A DNA stretch of 10,594 bases, taken from the NCBI GenBank assembly GCA_937968015.1, contig CALBSO010000083.1, positions 1-10,594 on the forward strand, read 5' to 3'. The stretch comes from an uncultured Thermomicrobia bacterium. GTDB taxonomy: Bacteria; Chloroflexota; Chloroflexia; Thermomicrobiales; JALYUS01. The notes under the pieces were generated by a model that worked only from the letters and a program-made list of their open reading frames with translations, had not been told where the DNA came from and ran no database searches. Positions within the stretch are counted from its first letter, which is position 1, and each line of letters opens with the position of its first letter. Position numbers and translations under genes: made by a program. Positions 1 to 4,862 of the stretch are shown piece by piece.

Positions 1-778
1 CTCCGCCAACGCCTATTGCGGGGTGCTTGATAATCACCGCGATTGCGGAAGACCCATGAGTGACCCGGTATCCTTGCACTGACCGTGGCAAACCAGCTCT
101 CCTGTCGCGCAGCTTGATGGCCTGCCGGGCGACCACGATCACCCACACGCAATACACCACCAGGAGCCGGTCCGCCCACCCCACCAGCCCGATCACGCCC
201 GGCGGGAGGACCGTCGGCGCGTGCGCCGGCAGACCACCGGCGACCCGACTGAACGTGGCGATGAGCAGGACGAACGTCGCGGCCAGCAGCGCCACACTCA
301 CCCAGGTCAGGTTCGCCGTCCACAGGAGCGTCCGCTTGGCCGCAGACCACGGGGCGGTGCGACCGAGGTTCACGCTGATCAGCAGCGCGGCGATGGGCAG
401 CCCGAGCATCCCCAACGCTCCGGCCAGCGTGTGGAGCGCGTCGTGGTTGATGTCGAACGGGGCGGCCATCGCCTCGCCCGCGCCGGCCAGGGTGAGCAGG
501 ACCAGGCCGATCTTGACGGGCCGCGTCCGTGCCTCCGCCCGGAGCGCGAAGGCCAGGGCCCACGAGCTCACGCCCCAGGCGGCGAACATCAGCGAAAGCA
601 CCCAGCCATAGTGGCCATTGGCGTATTCGCTCACCATGCGCCACGACGGGTCGAACTCCGGGCTCAACACGCGCAGGCTTGCGAGCAGCAGGACGGTCGT
701 GGCCGCCGCAGCGATGGCCAGCCGTGCGGCCGGCAGCGAGATGCTCGCGGCATCGTTCTTCGCGATGCCGCTATTCAT
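1..778 (-). CDS. DUF998-family integral membrane protein, open at the left edge
   Basis: Reading leftward from the ATG at 778, the frame stays open for 259 codons to the window edge, so the stop is not seen. The start is supported by GGGAGGAA about five bases upstream. The protein has about six hydrophobic segments (roughly residues 18-36, 57-79, 88-106, 115-137, 152-176, 196-218). It also carries the DUF998-like features VSEYANGHYGW at 49-59 and FDINHDALHTLAG at 108-120. DUF998 proteins are membrane proteins of unknown biochemical role; no reaction can be assigned. It is the last gene of a leftward cluster, 77 bases after the DUF1801 gene. The frame from about residue 226 runs through the left inverted repeat (56-102) and into foreign-looking sequence, so the natural C-terminus has probably been replaced and the gene may be 3'-truncated. 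Family assignment is fairly secure; the true end is unknown. Confidence 0.75.
   Translation of the reverse strand, partial: MNSGIAKNDAASISLPAARLAIAAAATTVLLLASLRVLSPEFDPSWRMVSEYANGHYGWVLSLMFAAWGVSSWALAFALRAEARTRPVKIGLVLLTLAGAGEAMAAPFDINHDALHTLAGALGMLGLPIAALLISVNLGRTAPWSAAKRTLLWTANLTWVSVALLAATFVLLIATFSRVAGGLPAHAPTVLPPGVIGLVGWADRLLVVYCVWVIVVARQAIKLRDRRAGLPRSVQGYRVTHGSSAIAVIIKHPAIGVGG
56..102 (+). repeat. Left terminal inverted repeat
   Basis: Read inward, this 47-base segment matches the reverse complement of 3255-3302 at 41 of 48 aligned positions with one gap. The match includes the exact 20-mer CCCGGTATCCTTGCACTGAC. It overlaps the 3' part of the DUF998 reading frame. Confidence 0.8.
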
Positions 779-855
779 TTCGTTCCTCCCTTATCCACGC
801 CACTGGTGTGGGTCACGGTCAACGCGTCCGCCCCCGGCGGTCATGATCCGTTCGA

Positions 856-1215
856 TCATTTCTCTCTGTCCAGTCGCTGTTTGATATGGAGTACGACCAG
901 GCGTTCGATGAGGTCGTACGGAATGGGCTTGCTGAGCGGGAACCTCACCGTACTCTTGCCCACCCGGTACGGCGCGAGTTCTTGCGCGAAGGCGTCATCC
1001 ACTGCCGGTATGGGGTAGAGGCCGATGTGGTGCTTCCACGCCGCGAAGGAGACCAGATCGCGGCCGTTGAGCGTGATCGTCGGCATTGCGTAGCTGATGG
1101 CCTCGGCGGCGGCGGGTGCGGCGTTCCGGGCTGTCCATCGCACCTGCGCGAGGATGCGCTGAACGTCCTCGGGGAATGCGCTGATGTACTCGTCGATGGT
1201 CACGCACTGTCTCAT
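856..1215 (-). CDS. DUF1801 (YdhG-like) domain protein
   Basis: A 119-residue protein matching the DUF1801 family over its whole length. It begins with TIDEYISAFPEDVQRIL (6-22), followed by the typical core AAPAAAEAISYAMPTITLNG (32-51) and the AAWKHHIGLYP segment (58-68). DUF1801 proteins are small, soluble and of unknown enzymatic activity; some relatives are linked to iron or stress physiology, but nothing here allows a specific role. I chose the ATG at 1215 because AAGGAG precedes it by about ten bases and homology begins there. An upstream in-frame ATG at 1269 would add residues encoded by the intergenic repeat at 1247-1308 and is unlikely. The gene lies between the ECF42 sigma gene (115-base gap) and the DUF998 gene (77-base gap), all on the same strand. 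Confidence 0.85.
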   Translation of the reverse strand: MRQCVTIDEYISAFPEDVQRILAQVRWTARNAAPAAAEAISYAMPTITLNGRDLVSFAAWKHHIGLYPIPAVDDAFAQELAPYRVGKSTVRFPLSKPIPYDLIERLVVLHIKQRLDREK

Positions 1216-1246
1216 CACTGTCCGTCTCCTTCCGCCTTGCTTGGCA

Positions 1247-1308
1247 GGCACCTCTGCGGTACCCCTCACGAGAGACGTCGGGGCCGGTGGCCCATTCCGG
1301 ACATTCCA
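1247..1308 (-). repeat. Intergenic repeat, copy 1 (upstream of the DUF1801 gene)
   Basis: This 62-base stretch matches 3012-3072 at about 82% (ten mismatches, one gap) in the same orientation. The core CTCACGAGAGACGTCG is identical in both. It lies 31 bases upstream of the DUF1801 start. A short TCTC/GAGA-type hairpin is possible around the core in copy 2 and a CCCC/GGGG pairing in copy 1. Whether it is a leader element, a small mobile repeat or a recombination scar cannot be told. Confidence 0.7.
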
Positions 1309-1330
1309 TGCCTTGACCGCTGCGACGAAC

Positions 1331-2575
1331 TCACGGGTCGTCGATGAGGCGGGCGGCGCGGGCGTGGAGGTAGCGCTGTTGCGCGAGGTTGGTCGCGCAC
1401 CGGGCTGCGGCCTGGTAGGCGTCGCGCGCCCCGGCGCGATCGCCGGTCATCTCCAGCAGGTGCGCGCGCACGGCAGGGAGCCGGTGGTCGTCGGCGAGGC
1501 GGTCGTCGGCCTGGAGCGTGTCGAGGAGGGCGAGTCCTGCCTGTGCGCCGCGGGCCATGGCGACCGCGACGGCGTGGTTCAGCGCCACCACGGGGTTGTC
1601 GGCGATGCGCAGCAGCAGCGCGTACAGCGTCACGATCTGTGGCCAGTCGGTCGTCTCGGCGCTGGGCGCTTCGTCGTGGAGCGCCGCGATCGCCGCCTGG
1701 AGCTGGTACGGGCCGGTTGCGCCCTTGGGCAGCGCATCGGTAATCAGGGCCACGCCCTCGGCGATGGAGGCGGCGTTCCACAGACTGCGATCCTGCTCGG
1801 CCAGCGGGATCAACTCGCCCTGTGGCCCGGCCCGCGCCGGTCGGCGCGCGTCGGTGAGCAGCATGAGCGCGAGCAGCCCCGTCACCTCGCCATCCTCAGG
1901 CAGCAGGCGGTGGACCATGCGGGCCAGCCGGATTGCCTCGGCGGCCAGTTCCGTGCGGTACAGGCTCGGCCCTGCGGTGCTGGCGTAGCCCTCGGTGAAG
2001 ATCAGGTAGAGCACATGGAGCACCGCGCCGAGTCGGTGTGCACGCTCCCCGTCCGGGGGCATGCGGAAGGGAATCCCGCTCTCCTTGATGCGCTGCTTCG
2101 CCCGGCTGATGCGCCGGGTCATGGTCTCTTCGGGCACGAGAAACGCACGAGCGACCTCGGCGGTGGTGAGCCCGCCGACCGCGCGCAAGGTCAGCGCGAT
2201 CTGCGAGGCCGGCGACAGCGACGGGTGGCAACACATGAACAGCAGGATGAGGGTGTCATCAGCCTCCGCTACCAGCCGGTCGGCGGCGGGCGCCAGCCGT
2301 TGGTCGGGCAGGGTCCACTGGGCGACGGTCTCCTCACGGCGTTGACGCGCTTGCTCGCGGCGCAGCAGGTCGATCAGTCGGCGGGAGGCGACCGTGATCA
2401 GCCAGGCGCGGGGATTGTCGGGGATGCCGTCCTGCGGCCACTGCAGGGCTGCGGCGATCAGGGCCTCTTGGGTCGCGTCCTCGGCGGTATCGAAATGCCC
2501 GTACCGCCGGACGATCGCGCCGAGGACCTGCGGCGCCAGGCCGCGCAGCAGGTCCTCGATCTCGGTAATCGACAT
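1331..2575 (-). CDS. ECF sigma factor, ECF42 type with C-terminal TPR-like extension
   Basis: A 414-residue sigma-70 family factor that redirects RNA polymerase. Region 2 spans about residues 10-75 (YGHFDTAEDATQEALIAA, then NPRAWLITVASRRLIDLLRR). Region 4 lies at about 118-165, with the helix-turn-helix around GGLTTAEVARAFLVPEETM. A long C-terminal part (about 180-414) contains the DUF6596 segment (VLHVLYLIFTEGYAST, 185-200) and TPR-like helices (LNHAVAVAMARG near 337-348). The length and C-terminal extension are typical of ECF42, which lacks a classical anti-sigma factor and is usually encoded beside a DGPF/YCII protein. That arrangement is present: the start lies two bases after the YCII stop, so the two are co-transcribed. 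In this family the C-terminal domain is thought to be needed for activity. The target promoters and inducing signal are not visible. Assignment is secure. Confidence 0.93.
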   Translation of the reverse strand: MSITEIEDLLRGLAPQVLGAIVRRYGHFDTAEDATQEALIAAALQWPQDGIPDNPRAWLITVASRRLIDLLRREQARQRREETVAQWTLPDQRLAPAADRLVAEADDTLILLFMCCHPSLSPASQIALTLRAVGGLTTAEVARAFLVPEETMTRRISRAKQRIKESGIPFRMPPDGERAHRLGAVLHVLYLIFTEGYASTAGPSLYRTELAAEAIRLARMVHRLLPEDGEVTGLLALMLLTDARRPARAGPQGELIPLAEQDRSLWNAASIAEGVALITDALPKGATGPYQLQAAIAALHDEAPSAETTDWPQIVTLYALLLRIADNPVVALNHAVAVAMARGAQAGLALLDTLQADDRLADDHRLPAVRAHLLEMTGDRAGARDAYQAAARCATNLAQQRYLHARAARLIDDP

Positions 2576-2577
2576 GG

Positions 2578-2994
2578 TCAGAGGTCCAGCTCGGCCCGGG
2601 ACTCGGCGATCGGCCGGACGTCCGCCACGGCCGCCTGTGCGACGCCCAGCGGAGCGGGGCAGCTCGCCAGCCGGGCGGCGATCTCGGTCGCCCGATCGAA
2701 GCTGTCACACTCCACGATCCAGTAGCCAGCGAGGACCTCGGAGGTTTCGGCGTACGGCCCATCTGTCACGACCGGCACACCCTGTTGCAGCTGGATGCGC
2801 CTCGTGTGGACCGGGGCGGTCAGGCCGCGCGTCTCCACGAGCTCGCCGGACTCGGCCAAGTCCTTGTTAAACGATTCCATGAATGCGCCCATCGCCGCAA
2901 AGTCCTCCGCAGACCAGTCCGGCGTGGCGGTGGCCGTCCCCGCCATGTTGTCGTAGTCCTGCTGCGAGGCGTAGGTCAAGATCATGTACTTCAT
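2578..2994 (-). CDS. YCII/DGPF-domain protein, partner of the ECF42 sigma factor
   Basis: A 138-residue YCII-related protein. It starts with MKYMILTYAS and carries the DGPF-type motif as DGPY (78-81), followed by AETSEVLAGYWIVECDSF (82-99) and the helix RATEIAARLA (101-110). GAGAGGAG about six bases before the ATG at 2994 supports this start. YCII proteins have a ferredoxin-like fold. Genes of the DGPF subgroup are very often adjacent to ECF42 sigma genes, but their biochemical role is not established. Here the stop is separated from the sigma start by two bases, which implies translational coupling. Upstream lies intergenic repeat copy 2 and then a decayed PIN gene, so the native promoter of the pair may have been replaced by repeat sequence. 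Family call is secure; function is unknown. Confidence 0.9.
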   Translation of the reverse strand: MKYMILTYASQQDYDNMAGTATATPDWSAEDFAAMGAFMESFNKDLAESGELVETRGLTAPVHTRRIQLQQGVPVVTDGPYAETSEVLAGYWIVECDSFDRATEIAARLASCPAPLGVAQAAVADVRPIAESRAELDL

Positions 2995-3011
2995 ACGGTC
3001 TCCTCTCTCGG

Positions 3012-3072
3012 GGCACCCCTGTGGCGCCTCTCACGAGAGACGTCGCCGCCAGCGGCCCATCCCGGACATCCA
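3012..3072 (-). repeat. Intergenic repeat, copy 2 (upstream of the YCII gene)
   Basis: Second copy of the 61-62 bp repeat, starting 18 bases upstream of the YCII start. It shares the 16-base core CTCACGAGAGACGTCG with copy 1. Its distal end falls exactly where the VapC-like reading frame stops resembling a PIN domain, so the repeat marks a junction. Confidence 0.7.
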
Positions 3073-3073
3073 C

Positions 3074-3240
3074 ACGCCGACTCAGCGGCAGCACATCGAC
3101 GGGGCGGAGGAACTGCCGGAATCCCCGGTATCCCCGAGCGGGATCGTGGCGAGACAGAATCCCCTCGTACACCTCGGCATCGGTGATGATGCTGATCGCC
3201 ATTCCCCGGTGCGAGTAGGGGACGCAGCCCCATAGTATGT
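3074..3240 (-). pseudogene. Decayed VapC-like PIN-domain toxin fragment
   Basis: From the ATG at 3202 the frame reads MAISIITDAEVYEGILSR and, further on, GFRQFLRPVDVLPLSRR. This resembles the middle of VapC-type PIN ribonucleases, including the conserved acidic Glu in the (Y/D)AEVYEG motif. About 43 residues match, then the frame enters intergenic repeat copy 2 and the rest of the domain is missing. Just upstream, an LRPLLAPG segment that normally precedes ISVIT in such proteins is present in another frame, which indicates a frameshift. The N-terminal catalytic Asp region and the C-terminal acidic residues are not seen, and no VapB antitoxin gene is nearby. I infer a dead toxin gene. The family call rests on a short segment and is moderate. 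Confidence 0.5.
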
Positions 3241-3254
3241 CGCGTTAGGCGAGA

Positions 3255-3302
3255 GGATAGCAGGCTTGCCAGCGTCAGTGCAAGGATACCGGGGTGACTC
3301 AT
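3255..3302 (-). repeat. Right terminal inverted repeat
   Basis: Reverse complement of the left repeat at 56-102 (41 of 48 aligned positions, one gap, six mismatches). Read inward from 3302 it begins ATGAGTCACCCCGGTATCC. The first bases supply the TGA that ends the truncated transposase frame next door. Confidence 0.8.
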
Positions 3303-3580
3303 ACGGCGAAGTCCACGCTCAAGCGGTGCCGCCGCCGGTTGAGACGGGTACGATGCGGTTGGTGCGGGAAGAGGTCGCGGTGTTCATTCCACCGGCTGAC
3401 CGCTTCCGTTTCCTCGTCCCAGCCCATACATTCCTCCACCAGGATCATCGTCAGCAGTTCACTGTTACTGCACTTGGACTGCTGCCCGTGCGGCTTGACC
3501 CACGCGGGTAGGCTATCCCACAAATCGTCCATCAGCACATAGGTCATCAGGCAGAAGTCAGCGAAATCGGCTACGATCAT
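3299..3580 (-). pseudogene. Truncated IS982-like transposase, N-terminal part only
   Basis: A 93-codon frame from the ATG at 3580, which is preceded by GGAGG at a good spacing. The translation resembles the N-terminus of IS982-type transposases: FADFCLMTYVLMDDLWDSLP (6-25), then HGQQSKCSNSELLTMILVEE (31-50), GWDEETEAVSRW and HRDLFPHQPHRTRLNRRRHRL (up to 87). These enzymes are about 300 residues long, so two thirds is missing, including the catalytic DDE core. Homology ends a few codons before the right inverted repeat at 3302, whose ATGAGT supplies the stop. The remainder does not reappear beyond the left repeat (1-55), so this is not a clean split by a single insertion. The IS982 assignment is from remembered family pattern; a related IS4-like group is possible. 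Not functional. Confidence 0.65.
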
Positions 3581-3785
3581 TGTGTCCTCCGGTTGGATCA
3601 GGATGAGTCTTCGCAACCCCATCCCTATCCGACCGTAGGACGTTCGTCAACTAGCACAAGACCCTAGTAGCAAAAGCAAGGGACCCTGATGAGCCACGCA
3701 TCCATGCCCTATGCCGATCATATGCACCTGACGGAGCAATGCATCCGCCAATTGCCAGGCGTGCCTCATCGCCGCTGTGCATCAC
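3581..3785. other. Non-coding stretch with possible insertion-sequence end
   Basis: Between the transposase remnant and marR I see no convincing gene. Around 3648-3692 the sequence CTAGCACAAGACCCTAGTAG followed by CAAAAGCAAGGGACCC looks like an insertion-sequence end upstream of the transposase start. No partner end is available in the window to confirm it. Confidence 0.3.
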
Positions 3786-4241
3786 CTACGGAGCTTCGCG
3801 CGTTGCCGCGAGGATGCGCCCGAGCGCGTCCGTCAATGACGCCGCGTCCGCGTCGCTCAAATAACGCGCGAAGAATTCAGTGATACCACGGGCATAGACG
3901 GGCCACGCCGCGCGCATCGCGGTGATGCCTGCATCGGTCAGGACGGCATAGGCGCCGCGCCGGTCAGTCGTGGCAGTTTCACGACGGAGCAGTCCCGCCG
4001 CTTCGAGCCGGTCTATTAGCCGGGTCAGGCCACTGCGGCTGAGTACGACTGCATCCGCCAGTTCGTGCAGGCGTAACCGGCGCTCCGGCGCTTCATAAAG
4101 TTCGATCAGTACGTCATACCACGTCAGCGGGATTACCCCCGCCACCGCCATCTCACGCTCGATTCGCCCGATCACGGCAGCATGCGCAGTAATGAATGTG
4201 CGCCACGCGGCGAGACGCGGTTCACCCAGTTCATTCCTCAT
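3786..4241 (-). CDS. MarR-family transcriptional regulator
   Basis: A 151-residue winged-helix regulator. The recognition region runs LRLHELADAVVLSRSGLTRL (57-76), then IDRLEAAGLLRRE. The wing contains TTDRRGAYAVLTDAG (91-105) with the conserved Asp-Arg pair of the MarR family. N- and C-terminal helices would form the dimer interface. It has no cysteine, so thiol redox sensing of the OhrR kind is unlikely and a small-molecule ligand is more probable. I chose the ATG at 4241 because homology starts there and a promoter places the transcript start at or next to it; a longer frame to 4370 would run through both operators. It is divergent from the Rieske gene. Two identical-pattern palindromes in the shared region strongly suggest that it represses both promoters. 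Family call secure; ligand unknown. Confidence 0.9.
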   Translation of the reverse strand: MRNELGEPRLAAWRTFITAHAAVIGRIEREMAVAGVIPLTWYDVLIELYEAPERRLRLHELADAVVLSRSGLTRLIDRLEAAGLLRRETATTDRRGAYAVLTDAGITAMRAAWPVYARGITEFFARYLSDADAASLTDALGRILAATREAP

Positions 4242-4247
4242 GCAACC

Positions 4248-4276
4248 AGTATACGCAGAGATAGTTGACAACGCAA
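4248..4276 (-). promoter_or_regulatory. marR promoter, probably giving a leaderless mRNA
   Basis: On the minus strand TTGCGT (4276-4271) and TATACT (4253-4248) are separated by 17 bases, a good sigma-70-type promoter. The expected start is 6-7 bases beyond the -10, at about 4241-4242, which is the A of the ATG. No Shine-Dalgarno sequence precedes that ATG. Operator 1 overlaps the -35 and the spacer. Confidence 0.6.
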
Positions 4277-4279
4277 CTA
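4262..4279. promoter_or_regulatory. Operator 1, MarR-type palindrome
   Basis: TAGTTGACAACGCAACTA is an inverted repeat, TAGTTG-N6-CAACTA. It covers the -35 and spacer of the marR promoter and the TTGACA -35 of the Rieske promoter, so one bound dimer could block both. Binding by the adjacent MarR protein is inferred from position. Confidence 0.75.
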
Positions 4280-4293
4280 CTTGGTCATAAACT
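4265..4293 (+). promoter_or_regulatory. Promoter of the Rieske ferredoxin gene
   Basis: TTGACA (4265-4270) and TAAACT (4288-4293) are separated by 17 bases, close to the sigma-70 consensus. The expected start is near 4300, inside operator 2, giving a leader of about 69 bases before the ATG at 4369. Confidence 0.65.
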
Positions 4294-4299
4294 GCAATG

Positions 4300-4317
4300 T
4301 AGTTGCATACGCAACTA
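4300..4317. promoter_or_regulatory. Operator 2, MarR-type palindrome
   Basis: TAGTTGCATACGCAACTA has the same TAGTTG-N6-CAACTA pattern as operator 1. It extends one more paired base on each side (G4299, C4318). Centre-to-centre distance to operator 1 is 38 bp. It covers the predicted start site of the Rieske gene. Confidence 0.78.
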
Positions 4318-4368
4318 CTATTCGCGCCGCCTCGTGCGGTGCATGGTGATACAGAAAGAGGAGATGGC

Positions 4369-4674
4369 ATGAAAGTACCCCTGTGCGACGTGAACGAAAT
4401 TCCCGATCAGGGCACAAAGACCGTGGTATTCTTTGGGCGGGAGGTGCTGGTGTATAAGGTTGACGGAACACCCAAAGCGGTCATGAATACCTGCATGCAT
4501 CTCGGCGGCCCGCTCAACTGCGAGGGGGACAGATTCGTCTGCGCCTGGCATGGTGCGGAGTTCGCCAGTAGCGATGGGCGGCGTGTCAAAGGCCCGGCGC
4601 GTGCGGAAGCGCGGCTGATGTTCCTGCCCACGCGCATCGAGGGCGGAATATTGACGTACGTGTACGGCGAGTAA
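4369..4674 (+). CDS. Small Rieske [2Fe-2S] ferredoxin
   Basis: A 101-residue stand-alone Rieske protein. The cluster ligands are Cys42 and His44 in the CMHLGGPL box and Cys58 and His61 in the CAWHGAEF box. The spacing between boxes (13 residues) is slightly short for the family. There is no signal peptide or membrane helix, so it should be a cytoplasmic electron carrier of the NirD/BphF-like type, feeding an oxygenase or reductase. No such partner enzyme lies in the window. The start at 4369 is preceded by GAGGAG with a five-base spacer; an upstream ATG at 4303 lies inside operator 2 and is rejected. Transcription is probably controlled by the divergent MarR protein through two palindromes, and the gene ends at a strong hairpin, so it appears to be a single-gene unit. 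Fold assignment secure; redox partner unknown. Confidence 0.9.
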   Translation: MKVPLCDVNEIPDQGTKTVVFFGREVLVYKVDGTPKAVMNTCMHLGGPLNCEGDRFVCAWHGAEFASSDGRRVKGPARAEARLMFLPTRIEGGILTYVYGE

Positions 4675-4698
4675 CGCATTCCTGCATCGTGCATTTCG

Positions 4699-4733
4699 GA
4701 CGCCGCAAGGGTACACCCTTGCGGCGTCATTGT
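4699..4733 (+). terminator. Hairpin terminator after the Rieske gene
   Basis: GACGCCGCAAGGGT (4699-4712) and ACCCTTGCGGCGTC (4715-4728) pair perfectly over 14 bases around a two-base centre (in practice 13 pairs with a TACA loop). A weak T-rich ATTGTT follows. It lies 25 bases after the Rieske stop. The T tract is poor, so efficiency is uncertain. Confidence 0.75.
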
Positions 4734-4862
4734 TGCCCGACACTGGTTGCGCGATAACATCATGCCCATTTGCCACTCATCGTGCCCTGTTTGACGGTGA
4801 CGTATGCATCTCCTACGCTCGTCGCACAGAAGAGTCATACCGCGCATGAGAAAGGAAGAAGG

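Larger units (their letters stand above)
56..3302. mobile_element. Putative cargo-only element bounded by terminal inverted repeats
   Basis: Outward-facing inverted repeats at 56-102 and 3255-3302 bound 3.2 kb in which every gene points left. No transposase or recombinase is visible inside. The contents are a VapC-like remnant, YCII, an ECF42 sigma factor, DUF1801 and DUF998. No clear target-site duplication is seen: the flanks are GACCC on the left and ACGGC on the right. A non-autonomous transposon is an inference. Alternatives are two independent insertions of a short repeat, or ends left by an older rearrangement. Confidence 0.4.

Noticed and set aside
221..1018. Plus-strand 265-codon frame
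   Set aside because: Antisense to the DUF998 and DUF1801 genes, with a composition typical of shadow frames.
1184..2725. Long plus-strand open frame of 513 codons
   Set aside because: It is antisense to the ECF42 sigma and YCII genes, which have clear family matches. The translation is low-complexity, rich in Gly, Arg and Gln, as expected for a shadow frame in high-GC DNA.
3012..3072. Repeat copies 1 and 2 as a CRISPR array or IS ends
   Set aside because: There are only two copies, 1.7 kb apart with genes between, and they are direct repeats, not inverted. No spacer pattern is present.
51..3307. Target-site duplication next to the terminal inverted repeats
   Set aside because: The flanks GACCC and ACGGC do not match. 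An AT dinucleotide shared at the boundaries is too short to count.
3689..3883. Plus-strand 64-codon frame with a purine-rich stretch before its ATG
   Set aside because: It runs into the 3' end of marR antisense, and the translation has no recognisable features.
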